The position numbers were made by a program, and so were the translations under genes. A stretch of 64,000 nucleotides of DNA, taken from NCBI GenBank assembly GCA_963843285.1, contig CAWJJO010000012.1, positions 496,001 through 560,000 of the forward strand, written 5' to 3'. This DNA comes from CAZDDB01 sp963843285 (GTDB taxonomy: Bacteria > Acidobacteriota > HRBIN11 > JAKEFK01). Under the pieces are notes generated by a model, which saw only the letters and a list, made by a program, of their open reading frames with translations, searched no databases and had not been told where the DNA came from. Shown here piece after piece: positions 26,046 to 35,124 of this stretch; the stretch's first letter is position 1, and the number at the start of each line of letters is the position of its first letter.

Positions 26046-26636
26046 TTACCACAGATCGCCCAGGAAGTCTCCGACGGATTCCGCAGCATCTCCCACAGTA
26101 TCAACTGCATCTCCCACTGCTTCCCCGGTCCAGTCTGCTGCATCTTCTGCGGCGCCGCCGATCCAACCGGCCGTATCTTCTATAGCGCCTGCGCCCCACT
26201 CGGCTGAATCTTTAACGGCGCCCGCGCCCCATTCCGCACTATTCACAATTGCATTCCCCAGCCAGGGTCCTGCTGCGTCCGCGATCAGACCACTTACAAA
26301 CGGAATCGGAATGATGATCGACAGAATTGTTTTTCCAAAATCGTCTGCAAACGAGCCTTCGTCGTCAAGCCAGTATCCGATACCAAAAGGAAGCAAACTG
26401 GTAGCCTGAAATCCGTCGTCTTGCTCAGCAGGTGGAGGTGCGTGGGCCTCAGTACCAGTTGCGTTTTCTGTTTCTTTTGCTTCTGGTAATGATGATTCTT
26501 TGTAAGCTTCTATCGAGTCGCGATCAAACGGAGCAACCATCGCTTCTTGAGAGGGTGTCTCATTCTCCCGAACGACATTGATGTCACGGCGAAATGGCTC
26601 TACGATTTTCATGATGATAACCTCATGTTTTTTCAA
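26046..26636 (-). CDS. small protein with C-terminal 11-residue amphipathic repeats
   Basis: 196 aa from 26636 (a second ATG at 26612 is possible). The N-terminal 75 residues are charged and Pro-rich. A hydrophobic stretch at about 95-120 (TILSIIIPIPFVSGLIAD) could enter a membrane. Residues about 130-196 are hendecads of the form SAEWGAGAVKD, SAEWGAGAIED, TAGWIGGAAED, then ADWTGEAVGD. The same DWTG-type units fill the protease at 24470. The start lies 3 nt after the TPR gene's stop, so the three genes are probably one operon. No known family recognised. Confidence 0.7.
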   Translation of the reverse strand: MKKHEVIIMKIVEPFRRDINVVRENETPSQEAMVAPFDRDSIEAYKESSLPEAKETENATGTEAHAPPPAEQDDGFQATSLLPFGIGYWLDDEGSFADDFGKTILSIIIPIPFVSGLIADAAGPWLGNAIVNSAEWGAGAVKDSAEWGAGAIEDTAGWIGGAAEDAADWTGEAVGDAVDTVGDAAESVGDFLGDLW

Positions 26637-26639
26637 CTG

Positions 26640-27590
26640 CTATTTAGTTATCGGCCTGATCCAATTCGTTGGTACCTCATTCCAGCAATTTTCGACCTGT
26701 TGGAAGATCGCATCCGGTGGCTTTGGAATTTTTGTCTTCTCATACAGTTGATCCAGTGACAAACCCCACCATTTTGATGCTTCCTGCCGGCGAAGCCCTT
26801 CAAAAGCTTTTTGCGCTTTATCGATCGCTCCAATCGCAACGCCGTAGGTTCCCAGCCGGAGAAAATCGCCGTAGAAATTTCGGCGGGTCACCAGTTCAAC
26901 CGCCTCACGATATGCTAAATCATACCTCGTTTTTGAAGCGTAAAAATCACAAAGTCGTTCCCGCAAAGGAAAGGCTTTCGGATTTTGTTTGAGACCATGC
27001 CGGGAAAGAGCGATCGCGCTCCGTTCCTGCCCTGCACGAACATACAGTTCTCCTAAAATGAGATAGGGCTGAACGTAGAACGGATTGATTCGAATACATT
27101 CTTTTAGTTCCCTGACTCCGTCTCTAATTCTACCTGTGCGAGACAGGATGAAGCTCAGATTGAAGTGAGACATGAAATCGTTGGGTTTCAGAGCAATTGC
27201 CTTCCTTGCTGCTTCTTCAGCCATGTCCAGCTTGCCTGCATCCCGATATGCGCGGGCAAGGCCCGAATAGATCATTTGAAGATTCGGATCAATTTGCCTG
27301 GCTCTCTCTAACTGTTCGATAGCCTGTTGAGGATCACCGTAAGTCAGCAGATAAACTCCTTTTAGAGCCACTGTTCTGGCGTCGTCAGGCTGGATTTTCA
27401 ACGCCTGTTCGAGATACTTTGAGGCCTGATCATTTTGAAGGGCCATGAAAGAAATCCACGAAAGCCAGTAGAGAGCTTCAATCGATTGAGAGTCCTGTTC
27501 CAGTGATTGTTGGAAGCGACGTTCCGCTTCGGCAAAACGCATCTCGTTGATCAGTTGTTTTCCTTCCTCAATGAGCTGCTGCGAAGACAT
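26640..27590 (-). CDS. TPR-repeat protein
   Basis: 316 aa of tetratricopeptide repeats from residue 1 (AEERRFQQSLEQDSQSIEAL-like units; YLEQALKIQPDDARTV; EAARKAIALKPNDFMSHFNL; LKECIRINPFYVQPYLILGE). No signal peptide, so cytoplasmic. TPR domains are scaffolds. As first gene of the cassette with the two 11-mer-repeat proteins it may chaperone or dock them. The last 60 residues (KWWGLSLDQLYEKTKIPKP) are not TPR. Confidence 0.85.
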   Translation of the reverse strand: MSSQQLIEEGKQLINEMRFAEAERRFQQSLEQDSQSIEALYWLSWISFMALQNDQASKYLEQALKIQPDDARTVALKGVYLLTYGDPQQAIEQLERARQIDPNLQMIYSGLARAYRDAGKLDMAEEAARKAIALKPNDFMSHFNLSFILSRTGRIRDGVRELKECIRINPFYVQPYLILGELYVRAGQERSAIALSRHGLKQNPKAFPLRERLCDFYASKTRYDLAYREAVELVTRRNFYGDFLRLGTYGVAIGAIDKAQKAFEGLRRQEASKWWGLSLDQLYEKTKIPKPPDAIFQQVENCWNEVPTNWIRPITK

Positions 27591-27696
27591 CCAATTTCCT
27601 TTTATGAAAGTACTCTATTTTAGACCGATTTGCCGATAGTATGCGTATGGCACAAAACAAAATTCGAGCGACTTTTCTCGTTGAGAAAAATGAATG

Positions 27697-28057
27697 GCGG
27701 AGAGGTAGGGATTCGAAGCGACAAACAAAGGAGAACTTGAATGAGTGCAACGATTAAGAGCCCGAGGAGCATTTTGTGTTTCTTTGCATGTCGTTGGTTG
27801 CTGCATTTGCGGCTTATTTGCGGCTGGTTGATGGCACAAATTTGGCACAAATCACAAATAAAGAGCGGTTCCGAAGTTCACGATGTGTTCCGCTGCGGTA
27901 CTGTGTGTTTTTACCTGAAAGTCAGCAACCAGATGTCAGAACCGGTTCGTTCTTTTAGAAAATATATCGTCCGGTCGTCAGGTGACGGAACAGGAGTTGT
28001 ATAGGCATATCCTGGAGAAGGAGCAAGAATGTCATGCCACTTCCCTGTGGTCGAGTC
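27697..28057. repeat. long direct repeat, copy A (pairs with 33233-33599)
   Basis: 361 bp nearly identical to 33233-33599, differing by a 6-bp TGCTGT insertion in copy B and a few changes at the right end. The left end (27695-27716) is a serine-tRNA 3'-like fragment, TGGCGGAGAGGTAGGG then ATTCGAA. The right part is the 3' end of the PD40 kinase gene. Confidence 0.92.
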
Positions 28058-30598
28058 TAAAAGGACGATTTTGCCATTGCTTTCAAAAACAACTCTGCGG
28101 CCATCACTCAGCCAGCGTGGTGAAAGGCCGAAATTTAGATTTTTTTTGTACTCGCCGGATTCGAAGGAATAAGTGAAAATGCCTTGCACATCACCGTTAG
28201 TACTCACCATATGACCGATCAGACGTTTATCATCGGCTGACCAGCCACGGATATCCATAAACTTGTATTCAGTAGGTTTTGGAAGCGCCCGAATCATTCT
28301 GACGGGAATCGTTTGCGATAAATCAATGACATACAAACCATTTTCGTTGTCAACAGAAATTTTGGAACCATCGTGAGAAGGGAAAGGGCCCCAAACGCCG
28401 CTGCCGACCTGATCTGTCAATTGGGTGATTTGCCGTAAACCGCTGCCATCGGCATTGATCGACCATACTTCCATCCGTCCAGTACGGTCAGATTGAAACA
28501 GTATGCGTTTGCCATCGGGCATCCATGCGGGGTCTCGATCTTTGTATGAGTCATCTGTCAATTTGCGTGCCTCGGTGCCGTCGGAGCGCGATATGAAGAG
28601 GTCTTCCTGTGGAAAAACAGAAACGAATGCAAGGCACGCCCCATCGGGAGATGGAACCGGATTTACAAATCCCTTCGTTCCTCGTGTAACAGGTGTTTCT
28701 GAACCAGAGATTTTCTCCGTAACGGGATCAAAACCGACCCTTTGGATGTTCACCTCATTTTCTCTCGCGGTGAAGACGACTTTTCGGCCATCCTGCGAGA
28801 AACTAAAAAATCCCGTCCATTGGGAAGGAGCAGTAACCGGCTCAGGCCTCCCTAATACTTTTCCTGAATCTTCTTCAATCGCCACACGCCATAGATTTAC
28901 ACTCCCTCCCCGATCACTGGCAAAGTAAAGGAATTTTCCGTCCGGCGACCACGCAGGACTCCAGTCGGTAAATGTATCATCTGTGACAGGAACTGGTTTC
29001 CCTCCATGTGCTGAAACCGTTGCAATATCTCGTTGAGCAGTAGGTACCGTCCAATATGCAATCCGACTTCCATGCGGCGACCAGCTGGGTTGAATAGCAT
29101 CCACAGGCTTCCGTGTAATTTGCGTTTTTTCCCCAGTAGCAACCTCGACAATCCAAAGCTCGCTCCAATCACCGCGCGAATACGGGTCACTAAAATTCTG
29201 AGTGCAAACAACCATTTGTTTGGCATCTGGTGACCAGGAAGGAAAATATCCAAAATCCGTCAGACGCCGGATCGATTCTCCCGTGGCGCCCATCAAGAAA
29301 ATCCCTCCACCTTCGCGATTCGAATGAAATGCGATCTCTTTGCCATCCGGCGAAAAAGCTGGTTGGAAATCATCAGCAAGCGAATCTTTTGTCAGATTGA
29401 TCGGATTCTGACCGTCGACTCTTTGCAAATAAATATCCCAGTTCCCGGATTCATCAGCAGCATAAACAATGAAACTTCCATCGGGAGAAATACTTGCCTG
29501 CTTCTCTTGCCCTGGATACGCAGTGATCTGCTGAAAAGTAGGCTGCAGAATAGTGCCTGCATCTTGATTCATGATCCTACGTTTCCAAATCAGCACTCCG
29601 GCTAAAAGAGCTACAATCAAGAGAGTTAGTGCAACGAGTGTGCGGGTGAACCTCGACGAAGAACCTGATGGAATTGCTGTAGACGACGTTGCAATGGTTG
29701 TTCGGCTTCGGCTGGACTCAACGTCACGTTTCAGGCGTTTTAAATCTGCACGTATTTCTGAGGCGCTTTGATAACGCAGATCGCGATCCTTTTCCAATGC
29801 TTTCTGAATAATCTGTTCCAACTGTTGAGGTAAGACAGGATTTAAGTGAAGCGCTGAAATCGGTTCACGATTTAGAATAGCTTCAAAAATCACGGCATTG
29901 CTACTTCCAGTAAAGGCTTGCTTGCCTGTTGCCATTTCATAAAGCACCAGCCCGTACGAAAAAAGATCTGTTCGCTCATCCAGTTCCTTTGCCATGGCTT
30001 GTTCGGGTGACATGTAGGCAACTGTGCCAACAGTCACACCTGGAGAAGTTAAGCTTTCGGGTGCCTCCGTCTGCAATTCGGACGCGCCTGATGGAGGAGC
30101 CTTTCGGTTGCTCAACTTGGCTAATCCAAAGTCCAGGATTTTTGCCTGCCCCCGTTTCGTAATAAAGATATTTGCCGGCTTGATGTCCCGATGGATGATT
30201 CCCTGGCTGTGAGCAGCATCAAGAGCATCGGTAATCTGAATGGCAAGATCTAACAGTTGGAGTGTTTCCATCGGTCCGCTGTCAGCTGCGTGCTTCAGCG
30301 TTTGACCTTCCAGAAGCTCCATTGCTATATAACAGTGCTTCTCTTCTACAGGATTAGATACAACAGCTGTATCGATGTCATGGATTGTACAAATATTCGG
30401 ATGGTTTAATGCCGAAGCGGCTCTCGCCTCCCGTTGAAAACGTTCGAGAGCCAGCGGATCGTTCATTAATCCGGACGGCAAGAACTTCAGGGCAACAACG
30501 CGGCCAAGCCTCGTGTCTTCAGCACGGTACACCACTCCCATCCCTCCACCTCCGAGCCGCTCAAGAATCCGGTAATGGGAAATCGTCTTGCCGATCAT
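27911..30598 (-). CDS. membrane Ser/Thr protein kinase with PD40 (TolB-like) beta-propeller
   Basis: 895 aa. Kinase domain at about 8-280: GGGGMGVVYRAED, VALKFLP, catalytic IIHRDIKPANIF, ILDFGLAKL and YMSPEQ. A single transmembrane helix follows near 325 (LVALTLLIVALLAGVLIW), then at least five WD40-like PD40 blades (ISPDGSFIVYAADE, FSPDGKEIAFHSN, WSPDGKFLYFASD, WMPDGKRILFQSD) outside the membrane. This architecture is a signalling receptor widespread in acidobacteria: the propeller senses and the kinase acts inside. The last 49 codons lie in the long direct repeat. Several broken relatives lie in 32745-44060. Confidence 0.93.
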   Translation of the reverse strand: MIGKTISHYRILERLGGGGMGVVYRAEDTRLGRVVALKFLPSGLMNDPLALERFQREARAASALNHPNICTIHDIDTAVVSNPVEEKHCYIAMELLEGQTLKHAADSGPMETLQLLDLAIQITDALDAAHSQGIIHRDIKPANIFITKRGQAKILDFGLAKLSNRKAPPSGASELQTEAPESLTSPGVTVGTVAYMSPEQAMAKELDERTDLFSYGLVLYEMATGKQAFTGSSNAVIFEAILNREPISALHLNPVLPQQLEQIIQKALEKDRDLRYQSASEIRADLKRLKRDVESSRSRTTIATSSTAIPSGSSSRFTRTLVALTLLIVALLAGVLIWKRRIMNQDAGTILQPTFQQITAYPGQEKQASISPDGSFIVYAADESGNWDIYLQRVDGQNPINLTKDSLADDFQPAFSPDGKEIAFHSNREGGGIFLMGATGESIRRLTDFGYFPSWSPDAKQMVVCTQNFSDPYSRGDWSELWIVEVATGEKTQITRKPVDAIQPSWSPHGSRIAYWTVPTAQRDIATVSAHGGKPVPVTDDTFTDWSPAWSPDGKFLYFASDRGGSVNLWRVAIEEDSGKVLGRPEPVTAPSQWTGFFSFSQDGRKVVFTARENEVNIQRVGFDPVTEKISGSETPVTRGTKGFVNPVPSPDGACLAFVSVFPQEDLFISRSDGTEARKLTDDSYKDRDPAWMPDGKRILFQSDRTGRMEVWSINADGSGLRQITQLTDQVGSGVWGPFPSHDGSKISVDNENGLYVIDLSQTIPVRMIRALPKPTEYKFMDIRGWSADDKRLIGHMVSTNGDVQGIFTYSFESGEYKKNLNFGLSPRWLSDGRRVVFESNGKIVLLDSTTGKWHDILAPSPGYAYTTPVPSPDDRTIYFLKERTGSDIWLLTFR

Positions 30599-30694
30599 AA
30601 GATCTATCTGATTCTACTACGCGAAAGAAGGTTATTCTTGACTTGGTCAGTCAACTATTTTTTGCGAACCGATCTCGTATCGCAATTTTTTGAT

Positions 30695-30731
30695 AAAGCC
30701 GCGCCCGGAGCAAAGGCGCGGCTTTTTTTCA
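30695..30731 (-). terminator. strong GC hairpin after the multicopper oxidase gene
   Basis: AAAGCCGCGCC pairs with GGCGCGGCTTT around CGGAGCAAA. The plus strand continues with T7; on the minus strand, which matches the oxidase transcript ending at 30745, only TTT follows. Probably a terminator for that gene. Confidence 0.6.
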
Positions 30732-30744
30732 TACAACTGATCTT

Positions 30745-32334
30745 TCAGCGATTAACGCACTGTTTTGTCTTAGTACTCCATGTGCATGCGGGGTTGCTAT
30801 TGCACGTGTTCCGATCAACGTAGATTGAGCAGTTTGTAGGAGGCGGACCGGAGAGACACTGGTAGAGTTCTTGATAACCTGCTGCCGGGTATGAGGGAGG
30901 ATACAAGCCGCCGATAATATCAGCCCAGCCCATGGCTCCCTGGTCTTCATGATCCAGAATATGACAGTGCATCGTCGTTGCGCCGTCATAGACACTCGAA
31001 GTTGCGGGGTTCAGATCAAAGCGAGTCAAGCATGGACTGGCTGTCAAGGTGTCATAATATTCACCGTTTTCAAACGCGCCGCAGGCGCCCTTCATCTGAA
31101 AGTGATACACGTGTTGGTGGTAGGGATGAGCAGCGGCTCCCTTGATGGTCCACTCCTGAACCTTGCCTGCCTGGATCGTGAACGTCGGCGTATTCATATC
31201 GAATTTACTGCCATTAATCGTACGCGCCCCCATGTTGACAGTGCGTGCCTCAACAGACGCCACCCCCCGGAGGTCCCGCAGGTAGGCTGGGCGCAACGCA
31301 GACCAAGAGCTGCCCGTAGCGCCATTTGAATAAGGCCCCACCGTCGTGTCTGCCAATATGGTTTGGTCAGCAAATACATTTGCAACGACTGTTCCCTGAA
31401 CAGAAATGTTCGAGTCGCCGCTGCATCTAACAGCTAAGTCGGCTCGGGAAGCGCCTGACAGGTCTATGGAGTTGGTAGGCAGCTGTTTCGGAGCCACGGT
31501 CCTCCAGACACCGTCGCGTGCAAGGAGAGCCACCTCGCAATTCGATCCCACCGACAGGGTCCTTGGCATGGCGTCGCTGTCAGCGAGAAGCACTCGCCAG
31601 TGCTGCCATTCATTCGCTGGAGCGCAGAGATTTCCCTTGACCTTTCCGTTTACGACCCATGTTGACGGAAGCGTTCCAGAAATCAGGGTATCACCGCCTG
31701 TTCCTGCAACACTGGGATCCAAATACTGTATAACAAGCTGTCGTTCCTTCATGCCGGCAACACCTGACGGGATGCCGTCCTTGGAATCGTCCACCAACAG
31801 GAGACCTAAGGCTCCGCCAGAGACCTGCAAATAGGTCGCACCGTGGTGATGAGGATGATACCAGAGAGTACCTCCCATATGATCGAGTGGCACTTGATAT
31901 ACATAGTCGCCGCAATAGGATCCACTGATCAGGCGCATTACATCATCCGAAGGCGACATTGGCGAGACATGCAGGCCGTGTGTGTGAATATTTGTTATGT
32001 TGGGATCTTTGAAAGTGTTCTCCGAAGTGCTGGGTGTTGAATAGGGAAGCAGATTCTTGAGAGTCAGGACATACGTATTCCCTGGTGTCATTTTGATCGT
32101 TGGACCAGGAATACTATAGCTGCCACCTGGCTGACGGTACGCGCGCGTTGTCAGCGTGTTAGCTCCAATGCTCAGCGTCGCTGGCCCAAATTCTAGTGTC
32201 CCGCTCCAGTAACCGCTCTGGGCCGTCCATTGAAAATTTGCAGGACCCTGAATGACGTTTGAGGTTGGACAGGTACTCGCATGGATAACGCAGGAAATGC
32301 TGAAAAGTATTAAGACGATTAACAGAGTTCTCAT
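30745..32334 (-). CDS. secreted multicopper oxidase
   Basis: 529 aa from the ATG at 32334 (AGGAG upstream; the longer frame adds a non-signal leader). Signal peptide to about residue 19. All four copper motifs are present: THGLHVSP, WYHPHHHG, PYHQHVYHF and MHCHILDHEDQGAM, the last holding the His-Cys-His and axial Met of the type 1/3 sites. Family enzymes oxidise phenols or metal ions with O2. The C-terminal 30 residues add a Cys-rich knot (CSIYVDRNTCNSNPACTW). Transcribed with its back to a degenerate region; no metal-resistance neighbour is seen. Confidence 0.92.
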   Translation of the reverse strand: MRTLLIVLILFSISCVIHASTCPTSNVIQGPANFQWTAQSGYWSGTLEFGPATLSIGANTLTTRAYRQPGGSYSIPGPTIKMTPGNTYVLTLKNLLPYSTPSTSENTFKDPNITNIHTHGLHVSPMSPSDDVMRLISGSYCGDYVYQVPLDHMGGTLWYHPHHHGATYLQVSGGALGLLLVDDSKDGIPSGVAGMKERQLVIQYLDPSVAGTGGDTLISGTLPSTWVVNGKVKGNLCAPANEWQHWRVLLADSDAMPRTLSVGSNCEVALLARDGVWRTVAPKQLPTNSIDLSGASRADLAVRCSGDSNISVQGTVVANVFADQTILADTTVGPYSNGATGSSWSALRPAYLRDLRGVASVEARTVNMGARTINGSKFDMNTPTFTIQAGKVQEWTIKGAAAHPYHQHVYHFQMKGACGAFENGEYYDTLTASPCLTRFDLNPATSSVYDGATTMHCHILDHEDQGAMGWADIIGGLYPPSYPAAGYQELYQCLSGPPPTNCSIYVDRNTCNSNPACTWSTKTKQCVNR

Positions 32335-32391
32335 TTTCTTACTCCTGCTGTCAGGAGATTGCAAATCATGTGCCACGGTGTCCAAATGCAA

Positions 32392-32581
32392 TGGCCATGT
32401 AGCGGTTCTCCGCGAGTTTGCTCTGTTGCATCAACAATAAGTCAAATTTCTAGAGGGTTTTTTGATAATGCAAGCACGTCAATTTGTCGATTTCACTGAC
32501 GCAATGGCTGTAAAACGCAATCGTGAATGAACTGCAAAGTCGGCGACACTCGACCCAACCTTCAATTAAAAACAGTTGACC
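32392..32581. other. gap without gene
   Basis: A/T-rich sequence upstream of the oxidase. It may hold the oxidase promoter, but I find no clear -10/-35 pair. Confidence 0.3.
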
Positions 32582-32740
32582 AAGCAGCTTCCTGACAAAT
32601 ACAAAGAAGCGCTCTTGTTGTCGGATTTTGGAGAAATGAAACAGATCGACATTGCTGCACTGCTCGGAATTTCAGTTTCCGGAGCAAAATCTCGCGTCCA
32701 ACACAATCTTCCGGAACTGGATTTCACGTTTACGCGGCTA
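32582..32740 (+). pseudogene. C-terminal relic of an ECF-type RNA polymerase sigma factor
   Basis: The plus frame from AAG at 32582 reads KQLPDKYKEALLLSDFGEM then KQIDIAALLGISVSGAKSRV, the sigma-70 region 4 helix-turn-helix of SigZ-like ECF factors (LPxxYxxAL ... ISVSGAKSRVQ). No start or region 2 is found upstream and the frame meets a stop before it. About 50 codons survive. Confidence 0.7.
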
Positions 32741-32744
32741 AGTC

Positions 32745-33230
32745 ATTGATTCTGAACAGATTGAAAACAGAGATCAAGCTTGCCTGGCTTTTTCCTGTAA
32801 AGGCTTTCTTTCCGGTTGCCATTTCGTAAAGCACGGTGCCGAAGGCAAAGATATCGGTTCGCGAATCAGTATCTTTTCCCTCCAGCTGTTCTGGTGACAT
32901 GTATTGGAGGGTTCCAAGAATTGTTCCCTGCGCCGTAAGCGGTTGCTGCTCGGTTGGCAAGGCGGAGACGCCAGAAATTAATGAGTGTTGAACTGGTTCA
33001 GCGAGTTTTGCCAAACCAAAATCCAATAATTTCACTCCCGATTTGGTGAGCATGATATTTCCCGGTTTTAGATCGCGATGAATGATCCCTTGTTTATGAG
33101 CTTTATCCAATGCGTCGACAATTGCATTCCGAACCGCAGCACCTGTTCCAGACTCAGTGCTCCTTTATTTAACCGGGCGGCAAGACTCTCCCCTTCCAAT
33201 CGGTTGGAAGGTTGGACTAGAAAATTTTGA
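32745..33230 (-). pseudogene. broken Ser/Thr kinase domain
   Basis: Minus frame MDKAHKQGIIHRDLKPGNIM, then LLDFGLAKLAEPVQ, LGTLQYMSPEQLEGK and LYEMATGKKAFTGK, ending in unrelated codons at 32730. Upstream, in another frame, EGESLAARLNKGALSLEQVL gives the preceding kinase strand, so there is a frameshift near 33115. The P-loop is missing. Truncated at both ends, then joined to copy B of the long direct repeat. Confidence 0.85.
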
Positions 33231-33232
33231 AA

Positions 33233-33599
33233 GCGGAGAGGTAGGGATTCGAAGCGACAAACAAAGGAGAACTTGAATGAGTGCAACGATTAAGAGCCCG
33301 AGGAGCATTTTGTGTTTCTTTGCATGTCGTTGCTGTTGGTTGCTGCATTTGCGGCTTATTTGCGGCTGGTTGATGGCACAAATTTGGCACAAATCACAAA
33401 TAAAGAGCGGTTCCGAAGTTCACGATGTGTTCCGCTGCGGTACTGTGTGTTTTTACCTGAAAGTCAGCAACCAGATGTCAGAACCGGTTCGTTCTTTTAG
33501 AAAATATATCGTCCGGTCGTCAGGTGACGGAACAGGAGTTGTATAGGCATATCCTGGAGAAGGAGCAAGAATGTCATGCCACTTGCCTGTGTTCGAGTC
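33233..33599. repeat. long direct repeat, copy B
   Basis: 367 bp, same orientation as 27697-28057. It starts GCGGAGAGGTAGGGATTCGAA (tRNA-Ser 3'-like), without the leading TG of copy A. It carries the end of a PD40 kinase coding sequence. Confidence 0.92.
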
Positions 33600-33650
33600 C
33601 AATAAGACCTGTGATATACCGATATTGCATATCTTTATTGATGCTCTCAA
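33453..33650 (-). pseudogene. detached 3' end of a PD40 kinase gene
   Basis: The last about 50 codons (VLLDSNTGKWHDILAPSPGY, then TTPVPSPDDRTIYFLKERTG) match the kinase at 27911-30598 with only a few changes; before residue about 15 the similarity ends. The kinase catalytic part beside it (32745-33230) is not contiguous with it. A product of duplication plus deletion. Confidence 0.88.
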
Positions 33651-34069
33651 CAGACTACTATCGTAAACCTTAGCTTAGAATCAGCGGGCCGCAATCAAGA
33701 AATGCTTTGAACATATCGTCAATTACCTTCGGTCCCCAAAGCGATAAATCTGTGCGAATCTGGAATTTGGTTTCCGGTGAGGTGAAAACAGTCGGGCCTC
33801 TTCTTGGGCCGGAGACGGTTTGTACGGCGGACTTTCTGGTATCCATGATGTGAGGTCACCAGAAACGCTAATTTCAAGCATCAACGCCCTGTTTGTAGGC
33901 ATCATCATACCAAGAGCGTCTCGCATTGAACTGGTGCGTCCATAAAGAATAGTTAACATAGTCGACTATTTTTTTTAACCCCGTTGTTGGATTTCACTGT
34001 ACACCTCGATCTTTGAGGTTGTAATACGAGCCGTCGGCGAGAACGTGGTATTCTGTTAGGGAAAGTACG
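33651..34069. other. gap, no reliable gene
   Basis: A 78-codon minus frame (33723-33959) exists without a ribosome-binding site or known domain. I see nothing else that I can support. Confidence 0.3.
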
Positions 34070-35032
34070 ATGACCCCCGGATCCCGTGATCGCAGACCCG
34101 CACGATATCCGAGCTGTCTTCAAAGCAGGAGCGGATGGGCGGAGTATCTGGAATTGCTAAGAACGCCAGAACCACACCTTCATCAGATCGAACCCACCAA
34201 TCACTGCCCTTACTCCTGCATCATGTGCCCGCGACCAACGGAGATGAACCGCTCGCTCGGGTTCATGGAGTTGGACCTTTTCCGGAAAGTCATCGATGAA
34301 GTGGCCGGTTACTCGGAACCGGTTCGGTCAAAGGAGATTGAGCTCTTCCATTTTGGCGAGTCTCTGCTTCACAAGAAATTGGACCAGATGATCCGGTATT
34401 CCTCAGAACGAAACCTTCGCGTGACACTGTCTGTGAACGGCCCGCAACTTACGCCTGAAATGGCTGGGCGCGTTCTTGGAGCACGGCCCTTCCGGTTGAT
34501 CGTGTCACTGGACGGCGATGATGCGGAGAGTTACAGGGCGATTCGCGGCAAAAACGCAGATTTCGAAAAAGCGCTGAGAAACATTGAAGGCCTGGTGAAA
34601 GTCCATTCGGATATCAAATCCAAAACAAGAATCTCCATACGCATGATTCGTATGCGCAGAAACGAAGGCCAGATTGAAGCATATCGTGCCCGGTGGAAGC
34701 AGCAAAACATGGAAGTAGAAATTCGCGATTTCTTCCCGTGGGGAGAGACCAAAATGGCCTCTCTGGGAGAGTATGAACAGTACCCGCCGTATATGCCGTG
34801 CCCTTTCCCCTGGCAATACGTTGTAGTGCAGTGGAATGGTGATGTGGTTCCGTGTTGTAGAGACTACAACGCCGTCTTAAAGATCGGCAATGTTAAGAAC
34901 TCCACATTGAAACAAATCTGGAACGGACGGGAGTATCGCGAGTTTCGTTCACAAATGGCCAGCGTAGTATTCCGAAACAATCCAGTGTGTAAACAGTGCC
35001 TCAGCCTTTATCATCAGTCCACTCCCATCTAA
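34070..35032 (+). CDS. radical SAM/SPASM-domain protein
   Basis: 320 aa. CPYSCIMC at residues 46-53, HFGESLLHKKLDQMIRY, then a C-terminal SPASM cluster with YMPCPFPW, GDVVPCCRDY, IGNVKNSTLKQIWNGREY and NNPVCKQCLS. Closely parallel in layout to the protein at 6778-7818. AGGGAAAG precedes the ATG. It stands alone in a region of relics, so its substrate partner may have been lost. Oxidoreductase on an unknown sugar or peptide, cytoplasmic. Confidence 0.87.
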   Translation: MTPGSRDRRPARYPSCLQSRSGWAEYLELLRTPEPHLHQIEPTNHCPYSCIMCPRPTEMNRSLGFMELDLFRKVIDEVAGYSEPVRSKEIELFHFGESLLHKKLDQMIRYSSERNLRVTLSVNGPQLTPEMAGRVLGARPFRLIVSLDGDDAESYRAIRGKNADFEKALRNIEGLVKVHSDIKSKTRISIRMIRMRRNEGQIEAYRARWKQQNMEVEIRDFFPWGETKMASLGEYEQYPPYMPCPFPWQYVVVQWNGDVVPCCRDYNAVLKIGNVKNSTLKQIWNGREYREFRSQMASVVFRNNPVCKQCLSLYHQSTPI

Positions 35033-35124
35033 AAGCTTGCACGCCTCCATTGATTGAAACAGACATTCAGTAGCTAAACCGTAGCCCGAACCGTTCGCCG
35101 GGACGGGATCGTTTGTTCCTGCGG

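Noticed and set aside
27741..28004. 87-codon plus ORF, repeated in copy B at 33277
   Set aside because: Conserved only because the DNA is duplicated; overlaps kinase 3' end antisense; no known domain.
33723..33959. 78-codon minus ORF
   Set aside because: No ribosome-binding site, no recognised motif, in a region of relics.
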